Assembly: GCA_036785325.1 (NCBI GenBank) | Contig: JAXIVH010000015.1 | Coordinates: 6,415,367 to 6,479,366, forward strand | DNA length: 64,000 bases | Direction of reading: 5' to 3' | From: Urophycis tenuis | Lineage: Eukaryota; Chordata; Actinopteri; Gadiformes; Phycidae | Shown here: in pieces, positions 49,768 to 61,647 of the stretch | Layout: each line of letters begins with the position of its first letter | Position numbering within the stretch: position 1 is the first letter of the stretch | Made by a program: the position numbers and the translations under genes | The notes under the pieces: generated by a model | What the model was told of the DNA's origin: nothing | The model's input: the letters and a program-made list of their open reading frames with translations, nothing else | Database searches by the model: none

Positions 49768-52700
49768 CCAAGGAGGTGTTTGGAGGGTCTACCTGGTCTC
49801 CAGTGTCTATGTATCTGGACTAGGTTGAAGGATGGGTTTGGAGGTTCTACCTGGTCTCCAGTGTCTATGTATCTGGACTAGGTTGAAGGATGGGTTTGGA
49901 GGTTCTACCTGGTCTCCAGTGTCTATGTATCTTGACTAGGTTGAAGGATGGGTTTGGAGGTTCTACCTGGTCTCCAGTGTCTATGTATCTGGACTAGGTT
50001 GAAGGATGGGTTTGGAGGTTCTACCTGGTCTCCAGTGTCTATGTATCTTGACTAGGTTGAAGGATGGGTTTGGAGGGTCTACCTGGTCTCCAGTGTCTAT
50101 GTATCTGGACTAGGTTGAAGGATGGGTTTGGAGGTTCTACCTGGTCTCCAGTGTCTATGTATCTGGACTAGGTTGAAGGATGGGTTTGGAGGGTCTACCT
50201 GGTCTCCAGTTTCTATGTATCTGGACTAGGTTGAAGGATGGGTTTGGAGGGTCTACCTGGTTTCCAGGGTCTGGAGGAGCAGGGGCTGGTTCAGGAGTCC
50301 ATCTGTCACCAGACACACAAAAGGTACGATCTCCTCTAGACAAGCTGGCAGGACCTCTGGGAGGAGACAAACAGACACTCTGTAAAGATACAAAATACAT
50401 ACAAGCACAGGGAGGCGACACAATGACTGAGTAAGTAAGCACACAACACACACACACACACACACACACACGTACACCCACGACTCTGATGATGACATCT
50501 TAACTTCAAGGTTTTGATTGTTATTGTCGTTTTAATTCGGCACTTTGTATCAGTTATGTTTGTGCTATATACTGTCTATAGATAACTACTGCGCAACACA
50601 TAATACAAGTCTTGGACCCTAGGAAGACTGCTGGTCGTCAAGGTGTCAGCTAATGTGGATCACTATAATGGACACATAAACACACAGGTATGACATTCTC
50701 AGCTGCTCTGCCACCAGACTCTGTGGGGTGAGTGAGTGCGGTCTGAGGACTGACCCAGGCGGGGCAGGCTGGTGAGGAAGCAGAGGTGGTGTATGTTCTT
50801 CTCCTTGCAGATGGCGCCCCACGGGGAGTGGCCCGGGCGGTCGTACTCCACCACCAGGGAGAAGCATGACCAGGGGAAGTCTGCTCCTATGTGCTGAGTG
50901 CATGCCACCACGCACACAACCCCACACACACTGCAGACAACGGACAAGGACCGGAATGAATGGAGAGCTCCGGTCAATGAGGAAGAACTGAAGAACCGCC
51001 TTAACAATGTCATCAAATGTCTGATCGCAGTTTCACATTACATAAAACACACAATACACACCTGCTGATCACCGTGGCGCCATTTAGCTTGGGCTGGCCC
51101 TCCTCGGGACAAACTGCAGCAACAGCCTCACCTCAGGTGATGACACAGAAGACAAAGCAATGTTCTCATTAGGATCACAACTACTGGAGAAGAGAATGGC
51201 CAATCCTTACAGTCAGATGGGTGTTTTTATCTTAGGGCGTTGCCTTTTCTTCTTCAGTGCCAACTTGATTTCATTACAAAGTGCTTGAGTGTATAGACGT
51301 GAAGAGGTGTCTAGCTAGGTCAGCAACATGTCTATTACCTGAAGGTGAGAGCTGGTACTGTGCTACACTGACCACATTAGATGAGTGGAGATATGGGGAC
51401 ATAAGTACCTGATGCTTGGGCCAGGGCTCGCACTAGTGTGGCCCTGGTGTTGTCATCATCAACTGTTGATAAGATGAGAACCTAAAGAATGTTCAATAGA
51501 AAAAAACATTAAGGAATATGTGGTTATTGATTGTGAGTATAAGGTTCAGTAAAGTTAATAATAACATGATCTGTGTGAAGTAAGCATCCTCAAGCATGGT
51601 TTAAAAGAATCAAGTATGTAAACTTTCTGCAAACTCACTTTGTCCGAGGAGCTGTGTCCAGTCCTGGTCTGGAGCCATGAGACCAGTTGGTCCTGCAGCT
51701 CCAGAACCTTGGGGTTGGGCTCCTGGTTCTGGTGGCTGAGATACACCACGACCCGCAGTCGCTTCAGCAGCTGCTCCAGACGCTGGCCTGAACACGCCAC
51801 GGCAGCCTGGGCCAGGTACTCTGAGAGACAGGGACACTTCTTTACTCTCAGCATGAGGAGAACATGGTGTGTGTGTTACTTCCATGGACTATAGAAATAC
51901 ACACTGAACGTCTCCATTTACAACATTGCCTTGCCCTCCCTGTGACCGTTTGTTGCACAGTGAACCCTACGGTTTATTTCACTAAAGGTCAAGCCCTGTG
52001 TCCACAAGCCCCCCGAGGTGAACTGAATAACCTGATTAGTGGCACCCTCCTACCCCGTCCTACTCACCGCTCCTCTCCCTAACGAGGTGAGCTATGGTGT
52101 CACTGTTCCCCTTGTTGTTACTAACCCACAGCTGTGATGAGGTCACACTGAAGCATCATATCCTTGAAGGTCACCAGCACATGGATCAGGGCCACCTGGT
52201 TGAACAGCAGCTCTTTGTCTGTGATGTAATGTTAAAAAAAAAACATTCAGGTTTCCTCCATGTATTTTTCTGGCTGCATTTATACTACCCTGATTGTGAA
52301 TCTGACATCTTTTCTGTACATTTACTGTATAGTTTGGTAGTTTCATTGCTTTCCATTTTTATCTACATTCTTTGTTCTTCTGCTGTCCTGTATCACAGAA
52401 TTTCCCATCTGGAATGTATTATCTTGAGTATTATTAAGTATCAACCACATTATACAGACGCCTCCCGCCTCTGAACACTATAGCTGCTCACCTTCTCCCG
52501 GCTGCCTGCAGAGCTCCTTCTCCTGCTGTCTGAGGAGGAACCGGGTCTGGTCGGGGGCGATGCTGCTGAAGTCTCCCCAGGCCGGGCAGCTGAGTCCCAG
52601 CTCTGTGGCCCTGGACAGGCAGGGCTGGGCGACGGCCAGCAGCTCACGGTACGCACGCCAAACACTCTCTGTGGACACAGCAGGGAAACCAGGCAGTGCT

Positions 52701-55700
52701 CGGGAATAATAGACTGAAGCCCAGCATCATGATGCCTCAGTATCATTGCAATGACCCTAATTTAATCTGCACTCTCAAGTTGAGTGCACACCTTTCAAAT
52801 ATGGAAAGAATATAAGATGAATGCTGCAATGCGATGAAGTTGACATACTCATGTTAAGTTTAAATGCCGGAAGGGCCCTTGCCCTGCCCTATTATTCAAC
52901 ACAATTTGTCATCTTTCAATGGTATTGTAATAACGATAATAAGAAAATAGTAAGAAAATAATACACAATAAATAACATTTCTGGGATTTATTTGGAAGAA
53001 TAAAGATTTTAGCCTGATATGAAACCTCTTTAGCATGGGATTTAGAATGTGTAAGAGCAGGTATTATAGCCCATATAATATGACACTTAATCACTACCTA
53101 CTACATACCTGTAGCTTGAACACATACAACTCTGCATTCCTGCTGGTCCTGGGTGACAGGTGGACCAGGAAGGGCTGGACTGGGAGATTGAGCCGCTGGT
53201 TCAGGTTTTGAGTGTCCTATGACACCGGTCCTAGTGATCGGCCAGCTACAGGGTCCTGGGGAATGTTGTGACTGAGGTTTGGCTGGAATTGGCTGCTGCA
53301 CTTTTGCTCCTCCTGACAGACAGAACATAAGATGGTATTAAACATCTAAGATTGTGAATCTATAGATAAATTTTCCTGTTGAACACAATCCTAACTAAGA
53401 TTACACATTACTGACTTAACTTCCATTAATGACTGCTAATCACTCTCTAATGCGCAAAAAACATACAACTTAGAAGTTGGAACGAATTAGAACTACTAGG
53501 TGTTAGCTAGTTGCTAGTTAGTTGGCTAACTGGTTAGTTGCCCACTGTAAGCCCTCGCTTAGGAGGAGTTCTCTGCTAGAATGTCAGGATACATAACAGA
53601 GGGATGTGGAGTAAACAGGATCCGGCCTTTACCTGTGGATCCGGGACACGGCTGAGGTGATTCAGGGTCAGGGGACGTCTGCTGGGACCGGAGCATCATG
53701 AAGGTGGACAGAGGGTCCGGATCCTTCTCTGCCAGGAGACTCCTCTCATTGTTTCTCAACAAAAGTTGGGCGGACTTGGCACGTTCAGCACGAGAGGAAG
53801 CGCAAAGACTCTGTTGGCTCTCGTTTCGGTTGGCGGGTCTGGTTACATGACTGGAAGCATCCTTCAGATCCTGGAATGTGCTTTCACATACTAAAAATGG
53901 CTCTCTGGCCGTTGTGTTGGAAACACTAGCTGCTGGCAACAAGGAAGAGGTTTCTCCTTGTTGTTTCTCATGAGATGCGTCCGTCCAGCGCTGATGAACT
54001 TGGCTAACAGGGACTTTATTTTGTCTGACAGCACATGCGGAGATATCAACGTTAATGGGTATTGCTGGTCGATCTGAGGGAACTGGTTTCTTCAGGATGG
54101 ATTTCACCCCTTTGACTGATACTGATACTGGCACTGGAAGAAAAGGCAGATGAGTGTTGGACAGTAGATGCACAAAGTCAAGTGTAAAAGGAATACATGC
54201 CACCTCAAAAAAGAATATACTGCATGGGACAAATCAAGGACCCTTGAAACACAGAAGGGATTTCTCACCGCTGTCCTCTTCTTGTGTTGTCAAAATACCT
54301 GCAGAGTAACAGAAGAGTAAATAAAACAATGAGGGCGGTGCAGTGGGGTTTCCACTGTCATTGCTAATAAAATATGAGATAACTGCTGGATAACGTTTCA
54401 GTGTACAAACATTCAATGTGTTCAGGAGACAGTGCTGTGAAGACTTCCACGTTGGGCTCCTTGGCGCTGGACGATCCGGGGGTCAGGTTCTCCGTGAACT
54501 CACAGAAGCTAAAACACAACCCAGGTACCGCGGTCACCGACAGCGCCTGTGACTGTAGGTCCTCAGCAACCCCGCTGGCGTCGACACCCTCCAGAGCCTC
54601 CTTGTTCAGCAGCCCCAGGGCATGGGCCACAGGCTGGAACACCACCGCCGGGTCGTGTGCTTGTGGTTCTGGTAAAAAGCAGAGGAGTGATGATATGTTT
54701 ACAACTTCACATCCAGTTGTACTGGACAAAACAGCTCAACGGTTTTATGATGTTCACTAACCAACTGCTGACTAAAGCAAGTATTGATTATCAATAAATA
54801 ACTGTATTACCAGTCAAGAGGAAGCCCAGTACACAGTTGAGGTGCTTCTCTGCTTTCCAGACTGCCAGCTCCATCTCCTGCTGGTCTCCCTGCGACACTA
54901 ATGATCTACATGTAAAGAACTCATAGTACATCTCTTTCAGATATATATATACGCTCAACATGCTATTTAAATGTTCCATGTAAGCAGACAAACCACAGAA
55001 GGCAAGTAGAAGAACAATGACGGGAACGAAAGATGCCAATTACTAAGAAAGATATCTTCAAAGAGCTTAGAAAAACAACCACATCTGTTTTTCCAAGCCA
55101 GTTCAGATATAAATATGTATTTTATTATTGTCCTTGAGTATGGCTTACAGTCTGTGGACCGGGGAACGTTCTTCCAGGGGGAGCTGAGCGTCAGACAGCT
55201 GGAGCAGGGTGGGAGTGGCCCGGGTAGGGGGTGTAAGAGGCCGGTCCAGCTCCAACTCAGTAAAAAGTACCGTGTGTACTGAAAGTGAACCGAGCGCATT
55301 CTCAAACTCACTAAGTAAAGACAGCCTTGGAACACAGCATGTCACATGTGTTTTGTTTAGTAGCAGTACCTAATCAATCCTTATTTAAGAAACTACTCCC
55401 AACAAAACAAGGAGATGCTAAAGAGGGTTACGATGACCACAGAGCTCAATACAAAATAAGCTCTCAACAGCAACCCAATAGGCCATTACATTTATATTCA
55501 CGCAATAGATGTTGCAATGAGTACATGTTGATAACTAAAGGCCTGATATCCACCATTTGACAGCCTATGTGTGTAGTTTTAGATTTTGCGTACATCAGGG
55601 CCTTTACAGTACCTGTCGAGTCTAAAGGGCTTCCATCCATCCTAATGTCAGCAGCCATCTCCTTCGGTGGATCAAGCTGGCTAATGTCCACTGCCAGCTG

Positions 55701-58270
55701 TGAAGCTTGTGGGTTAGCTGAAAGGAAATTGTTGGTTGAAGCTGATGGTCCAATCAATTACTTTCTTTGCTTTCTTTTTCCCACTTCAATGTGATACGTT
55801 TTGCGTGTGTTTTTCATCTGGCATTGAAAAACGCCCTTATTACCCTTACGAAGCACATCAAGTGTTGAGACTTGATGCTCCAGAGGTTCTGGAGCAACTT
55901 GCAAGACTTGCTCAATGCTGTGCAAGCTGCAGTAATTCTCCTTGTAGAGGGAGAGTGTTTCCAGGCACACTGGTAATAGCAGAGACTACAAACGGAAAGA
56001 AAGAAGTTGGGTACACTTAACGTTTTGCAATTCTAGCTGGCATTATTCCTACGAATTATCATCAGTAAAATTAATAAGACAATGGGAGTAGACAGTAGTA
56101 GGAGTATATACTGTATGTCTTACATCATGATTCAGCACAGCCTCTGTGTGGAACTCTTCATTTACGTGTGAGCTGGTAGTAAAGCCTTTGGAGTCTACAT
56201 GAGCAGGGACCTCATACGGTGCACAATGCCTGTAAAACAGGACCATTGAGAGGCCCTTTGAGACGCCGTGAACATTTAGAACCAAAAAACATTGCTTTAC
56301 CTTGATGGTACGTTGACTACTATAACATCTGCGAGGAACTGCTGCTGTGTGTAAGTGCTGACTTTTGGTAATTTGAGGCATTGAAAAAAAAAGTACACCA
56401 CTGAAGTACAATGTGTACTGTTTGACCAACTTTAGTCAAGCCATTAAAGCTCAATTTAGGCTTCTGACAGGAAACGCCTTACTTCAAAATAAAATACTTT
56501 TATCCACTCAACCTGCTGAGGCCTGGCCCTTTCACCTGAGAATGAGTTCCTCTGAGAGGCTGTTGGTGTTGAGTAGAGGGTCTGACACTGGAAGCCCACT
56601 CAGCCTCGACAGCTTGGCTTTCAGCGAGGGCAAGTGACTCTTCACAGCAGCCAGGGGCTCCACCACCTCTTCCAGCAGGAGATCTGGAGTGGGTATAAGA
56701 CGTTCATTTTTTTCAGATCAAATCAATTTTGTTCTCATGCTCAGTACCACAGCAGCATATATAAAACATGTTTTCAAGAAATTTCTGTAATATAGTCAGC
56801 ATCAACAATCATTTAGGATCAACAATTCAAAATGATAAGGCAGGATGTATTTGACATACTGATTCTCACACAACTTACCCGTGGGGTTATTTGTGATGGA
56901 CATGTGGTGGGTAGTAGTACTCTTGCAAAAGCATTCTTGAATGGTTAAGTCAGCGCCTGACTCCTGTAAAAGGACGGCTAACTTGTCCTCGTCAAGATCT
57001 CCTTGGGAGTTTGGATCAGAACTTGGTACTATATCCACTAGTTCTCCTTTATCCCCCAACCTGCAATATGAAATCACTCCACCATAACTACAGGACACTA
57101 CACTACACCACTAGAAGTGCTTAGTTAGTGGAGAGAAAAACAGTAAAAAAAAAATATATATATACCGGTATATAAAAAAAAAGTACCTTTCGAAAAGCAG
57201 GTGAACTGGCTGGTGCTGTCCTCTGAGGTCATCGAGTATACTTCCATTCACAAACAGCTTGCAGGTGGAGAACACAGTACCTATAGGGGATGTGAACAGA
57301 ACAACAGAGGTCCTGGCCTCTTACCATGTAGCATGCATCCTCAAAGCACACTGAATGAATCACAGTCAATGTGAAGACAGAGGCAACAAGAGTCTTATGT
57401 TCCTACAACGGAGGAGGCTACAGTTTCAGTAGTGGTTGGGTGGAATAAACCTTTAAAACTGTAAGTATTTTAAAAACTTTAATTACTTGGACCAAAAGTA
57501 GTATTAAAATCTATTTAAAAAAAAACCTAAGGTCTTAGAAATGCAGTCCTGGGACTACAGTCCTGAAATTGCAGCCGCCTCTATTACAGAATTGGAAACA
57601 GACATTGATGTCAAGTACACATTCCCCAGTGAAATGGTATGGCTGAAACCTGAAAACCCCTGTGGGGAATGTGAACGCTATGGTGAACGTGACCCTCCCC
57701 TGCAATGTAATCAATGTGTCTGTAATCCATGGCCAATACCTCTGATCCATGGCCTCCTGTAGGCATCTCCAGTGAGGTGGCCAGTGTGCGGATAGACATC
57801 ACTGCTGACATCATATAGGGTTGGCAGGGCCAAGCAATCCATAATCACCTTAAAATGAGTGATGGCCTGAAATATCACAGTACATGATAACGAGCCCATC
57901 ATATCACAGTACATAATAATGAGTACATGGTATTACAGAAAATAATGAGTACACGATATTCCAGTAGACATGATAATTAGGATTAGCTTTATTAATGACA
58001 ATGTTAATAACAACCGTTAAAAGTGTGTGAACTCACCTCAAAGTCGTAGTCCAACTCTTTGTATTTAATGGCGGCGAACAGCGGCGCGGGGCTGCCCTTC
58101 TCCCTGGGGGGGATCAATATATCGATTAATATATCGATCAACCTAACCTAGCACCTTCTACATTAATGACATGTCTTATGGTGTTGTGTTATCTAGCAAA
58201 GTTTATCTAGTAAAGTTGAGTCGATGAGGAATTGGATCATTTCTTGTAAAATATATATATTAAACGTACA
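43813..58270 (-). CDS. shoc1: SHOC1 (ZIP2 homolog), XPF-like meiotic crossover factor
   Basis: Coding exons, minus strand: 58103-58037, 57866-57740, 57280-57187, 57060-56879, 56683-56536, 56229-56124, 55985-55844, 55717-55613, 55278-55149, 54905-54811, 54668-54411, 54298-54269, 54133-53633, 53312-53109, 52668-52492, 52218-52126, 51820-51639, 51481-51409, 51131-51062, 50930-50755, 50356-50257, 49018-48907, 48366-48245, 47266-47179, 47063-46932, 46089-45940, 45727-45546, 45367-44643, 43898-43813. With an AT from an exon ending at 58270 (start codon AT|G) the total is 1552 residues (human about 1440). SHOC1 works with SPO16 at recombination intermediates to promote crossovers. Diagnostic stretches: HHYVVVTVDESTAIVIQ, CVNPLVSQLMLKRAPS, LLPEVPHKILK and the C-terminal FEKVPGRCDGQTRLRF. 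The penultimate exon contains nine 10-residue repeats. Least certain are the start and exon 11's donor. Confidence 0.93.
44172..44345 (-). repeat. tRNA-derived SINE head, reverse orientation, in shoc1 last intron
   Basis: Read on the minus strand: GGGGCGACGGTGGCTCAGTG, then GGGTCGGCGGTTCGATACCC, the same A-box/B-box head as the copy at 29.8 kb. Truncated after the tRNA-like part. Confidence 0.65.
44525..44549. repeat. Short interstitial telomere-type repeat
   Basis: Four tandem TAACCC units in the last intron of shoc1. Confidence 0.85.
44905..45176 (-). repeat. Coding 30-base tandem repeat in shoc1 (nine 10-residue units)
   Basis: In the shoc1 penultimate exon the protein repeats SSPYHPHTTQ with small changes (SPYQPHTTL, SSYHPHTTQ). 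Units alternate in a partly 60-base pattern in the right half. The array is in frame and sits in the disordered region after the conserved core. It is absent from the human protein as I recall it. Confidence 0.9.
46125..46305. repeat. About 25-base minisatellite in shoc1 intron
   Basis: Six to seven units of ACACACAAACATGCAAGCAT with variable CA length. Related CA-rich sequence recurs at 46,690-46,885. Confidence 0.85.
47279..47355. repeat. (CA)n microsatellite beside a shoc1 exon
   Basis: CA tract beginning 12 bases upstream (minus strand) of the exon at 47266-47179. Its GT-rich transcript form leaves the acceptor TCAAATGAAG with a poor pyrimidine tract. Confidence 0.9.
47549..48202 (+). 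pseudogene. Inverted duplicate of UGT exon 4 and flanking introns, inside a shoc1 intron
   Basis: 47611-48202 repeats 30457-31049 in the opposite orientation. The 88-base exon 4 copy (47864-47951) is identical by eye to UGT exon 4 and keeps both splice sites (CCACAG before, GTAAGT after). The copy ends with the exon 5 acceptor and the first 11 bases of exon 5 (48192-48202). The other edge is a (GA)n tract of about 30 units (47,549-47,610), at the same position where the source copy has (CT)n. It lies antisense to shoc1, between shoc1 exons 48366-48245 and 47266-47179. Confidence 0.92.
48369..48420. repeat. (CA)n microsatellite in shoc1 intron
   Basis: About 26 CA units immediately upstream (minus strand) of the acceptor TGTAG at 48367-48371, so the transcript has a GU repeat in place of a pyrimidine tract. 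Confidence 0.93.
49021..49620 (-). repeat. 30-base minisatellite repeating a shoc1 splice acceptor
   Basis: About 19 units; on the minus strand each reads CATTATCATTGTAGATACCA plus CATTGTGATT. The real exon begins at 49018 after GTGTTCGTAG with ATACAACATCAG, so each unit resembles the true acceptor and the first exon bases. The unit length is a multiple of three and the array is open in the exon's reading frame for most of its length. Confidence 0.92.
49728..49768. repeat. (ATC)n microsatellite in the same shoc1 intron
   Basis: Twelve to thirteen CAT/ATC trinucleotides between the acceptor-type and donor-type arrays. Confidence 0.93.
49771..50260 (-). repeat. 58-base minisatellite repeating a shoc1 splice donor
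   Basis: On the minus strand the shoc1 exon ends CTGGAAACCAG|GTAGACCCTCC (donor GT 50256-50255). Downstream, eight further units at exact 58-base spacing repeat CTGGAGACCAGGTAGAACCT and then a body containing CCCATCCTTCAACCTAGTCC. Variation is limited to a few positions. Confidence 0.92.
52290..52445 (+). repeat. L2-like tail in shoc1 intron
   Basis: TTTACTGTATAGTTTGGTAG through GAATTTCCCATCTGGAATGT and TATTATTAAGTATC: a diverged copy of the L2-type tail. Confidence 0.35.
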
Positions 58271-58592
58271 TTTTGCGGTGTTTCGTTGAAGTTAAAAGAC
58301 CAACGGAATCTCAAACGGTTGAGCCGTCTCGAGCCGCTGGTTGAGCCGTCTCGAGCCCGATGGTTGAGCCGTCTCGTGAGCCGCATCACAGGGACGTACC
58401 AACAGCGTGCTGTACCAGGTACCACCAACATACTGGCCAATATAGTGTGGTGGTGAATGTTGGCTCTTTCATGCCAACTGGCGACAGTTGTTTCGATTTT
58501 GATTTCGAAAACAAATGTTTTTTTTTTTGTTTACAGATTAGTTGTAATTTGTAAATGTATCATCTGACACGAGAATAGCATTTTTACTGGCG
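58104..58592. promoter_or_regulatory. shoc1 5' region (untranslated exon, intron 1, promoter side)
   Basis: Contains a 166-base presumptive first intron (58269-58104) and, upstream, about three tandem copies of GAGCCGTCTCGAGCC (58,320-58,380). No other gene is seen. Confidence 0.4.
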
Positions 58593-58782
58593 TTGTGTGT
58601 AATTTTCTCGGTGGTTTATGCCAATGTTCTGTGCCTTCTGATCCCCTCCTCTACTGACAGTATACAGTACAGCTATTCTACCACTAGAGGGCAGTCTCCG
58701 CACATTTTTTTTCTGGCCTGGTGTCTAAACGAGGGTAGGTCTACCGGTATGTATGTAGCCTATTCAAGTCCATACCATAAAG

Positions 58783-59103
58783 CAGGGCTATTCAATTTAA
58801 AATTCAGTTGGGCCACATTTTAAAACCTCAAAGTTCAGCTGGGCCGAACTTTTTCAGTGGCTCATAAGCAGCCGTTAATGATGAATTTTAAACCAACACA
58901 AATGAATGTAATAAAGCAAAAAAAACATTTGTAATTATTGTTCCCTTTTAATGTGGTCACATCTGACACAAGCATAGCCTATTCAAAAGTGCAAAAACAA
59001 GACATTTTTGAATTTCTATAGAAACATCTGCAGGCTCGCCGGGCCACTTTGCAAGTGCCTCTGGGCCGCATGCGGCCCACGGGCCGCTAATTGAATAGGC
59101 CTG
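58783..59103. mobile_element. hAT-type MITE with perfect 8-base target duplication
   Basis: 321 bases bounded by CAGGGCTATTCAATTT and AATTGAATAGGCCTG, inverted repeats typical of hAT elements. It is flanked on both sides by CCATAAAG (58775-58782 and 59104-59111). The inside includes GTTGGGCCACATTTTAAAAC and GCGGCCCACGGGCCGC. No coding capacity. Confidence 0.85.
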
Positions 59104-59111
59104 CCATAAAG

Positions 59112-59600
59112 TGTTGACTATTGACGATTTTTTAATTAGGCCTATTTGCTGCATAAGACAGGACTCCAGTTGAATAATATAAATAACATCATTGGTCATT
59201 AGTCTACTTCTACTGCTGCTGACATGGTTAGCTAGTATGTGTTAAGTGCTGATCAGTGATGCCTTAGTCTGGGAATGTTTTTTACAAGCTATATAATAGG
59301 GTTCCCTACGTCAGCGTGATGACCTACAGAATACATTGACGCTGAAGTGTGAATGACTCTAACGAGCAATGTAAAAAAGACTGCATGCCACTATATTTCT
59401 CACTCTTACCCACAACCCTTCCCCCCAAAACAAACACACACACACATGCACACACAAGTCACTGAAAGACAAACAGGCAGAGCAGAGGCAGAAACATTTG
59501 CATGAGTGTCTGCACAGTCAAATGCACATGCACACAGAAACAAATAGAGGTATTTCTTTATGATGTCCAGATCTCTGTGTCATATGCACACACACACACA

Positions 59601-59679
<79 letters not shown>

Positions 59680-61028
59680 TTGCACACACACATATGCACA
59701 CACACACACACACACTAGCTGATCTATGTGAAACCTCTCACTCTGGCTAACTCATCGGTAGGAAGGTAAAGCAACTCAAGTTACTTTAAAAGCCCCCAAT
59801 TACAGTAGTCAGGTAGTAGTCACACACTCTCCAATTACGCACCAGAGAGTCCACTGGTTAACAGTTCCTCTCATAAAAGGAACACAAGTGTATTATCTTG
59901 AGACACATATTCATTGTTTTGTTTTTTTTGTTTGATCTCTGCTTAATTTAGCAAAGAATCAAACAACAGGCTTTGTTAGGGGGCGTGGCACCAAAAATTG
60001 ACCTTCTGTCACACTAACCTGGAATATGAGAATAGGTGGTTTCCAATATCATTTTCTATCCTAGAGTTGTTATCTTATCATAGTCTCATCTGTATTTTTT
60101 CATTCAGATTTTTCTAACAGGTTCTAAAAAATACACACAAATCTAAATCTACTGTCACCCATGCCCACAAATTCACACATACACAGAGCATTGTCATTTG
60201 ATGCCTATTGTATATAGGTCAGAGTTGACATATTGTAGTTTCATGTCTTCCGGTGTTTTCACTGTAACAAGCATAGCTCCTTAGTTTCTCCCCTATTATC
60301 TTCCACTGCTGATCTCTGCGTATCGGTCAGTATTCCTTGGTGGGAATATACCCAGTCTTAAAACCTGAAACCTTGATAGCTGGTTAGGCTCTAAGAAAGA
60401 CACATGCAATGTGAATGCAAGTTGGGATTCCACTCTATCTTCACACATTTTATTCAGAAGAATGGTAGATTATACTTACAGAGGATTTGTATTTGGTTTT
60501 GATGAAAAACAAACACATTTATAACAATTTCTCATCGCGGCTACAGCAGCACAACATCCTGTTTGTTAACACCAAAGTCCAGATCAAATACATAGGAATA
60601 CAACCACACTCCATCCAAATAATGTAAATGCTGTAAAAACGTACACATTCAATTTTTTTATTTTATTGAACAGTCGAAAACATCTTCATAACAACGTAGA
60701 CAGTTCCCTATAATAATAATAATCTAGTCCTAAAAGTTAACAATTCAGAAGTCGTACAGAAAATTATTAAAATGTTTCACACATTTAAAATGTGTTAATT
60801 TGACCATAAACACAAAGGCTACACGCGTATCGTTCGTTTCTTCCACACAAAGTTACATTTACAGGAACCAAAGGAGGTCTGATCCTCGGTACAATCTCGT
60901 CTCGCGGTCAGACTTTGGCCGTTGGCTGTGTTCGCTGGCTGACTTTGGCCGTGTTCATGGCAGGCGTTTGGCTGGGGCCGTCTGGGGTTTGGCTGCCTTT
61001 CCTCTGGATGCCCGGCCCTCGAGAAGCC
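59112..61028. other. Intergenic region between shoc1 and keratin
   Basis: No gene recognised. It holds a (CA)n/(CGCA)n microsatellite at 59,584-59,716 and otherwise AT-rich sequence. The right end is the keratin 3' UTR, with AATAAA-type signals on the minus strand at 60,657-60,667. Confidence 0.45.
59584..59716. repeat. (CA)n/(CGCA)n microsatellite
   Basis: CA units, then about eight CGCA units, then a long CA run with two small interruptions. Confidence 0.95.
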
Positions 61029-61594
61029 TCATTTCTTGCGCTCCTCGATCTGCTCCACCTCGCTGGACTCGTCCACCACTTTCCCGTTAATCATCGTCTG
61101 AGTGACGACTTTGACTATTTTCCTGGTCCGGACTTCTGGCTCCTCTGTGAAGACATCAACATCACATTTTGACCCCGGGTTCGACCGCCTCACTCGGGCT
61201 ACTGTAGCCGCACTTCCGTGATTCTGTGGTTCTGCAGTAGAACGTGTGTTCTGTGTGTCCGTGTCACATTCAGGTCATCTGAGCAGGTTTTGTGTCGGTG
61301 GAATTTACTGCGAAATGTTTCTCGCCGGAAAACGGTGTCAGTAACAATTGGAAAATGAATCTTTATCTCGAAGAATTCAACCGGCCGAACAGACATTTTT
61401 CAAACGATAATTGTAAAGATGTTACAGTGGATGAAAGACTAACTTACTCTTAGGAGGTGGAGCTGTTTCTTTAATCCTGCGGGGTCATACAAAATACTTA
61501 ATAACAGATGATGGATGACTAAGTTGAATAAATAAACTTGATTATTCATATATTTTTCATTTCAATGAGGGATCCACAATAAGCTAATTAGTTA

Positions 61595-61647
<53 letters not shown>

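Noticed and set aside
55149..55345. Apparent frame break in shoc1 if the exon starts at the AAG acceptor near 55,325
   Set aside because: An acceptor with a good pyrimidine tract, CACTTTCAG|TACACACGG at 55278, restores the phase exactly.
57535..57762. Open frames of about 72 residues on both strands, overlapping the 3' end of shoc1 exon 57866-57740
   Set aside because: They lie mostly in a shoc1 intron with no splice support and no recognisable family, and the shoc1 model reads through this region in phase without them.
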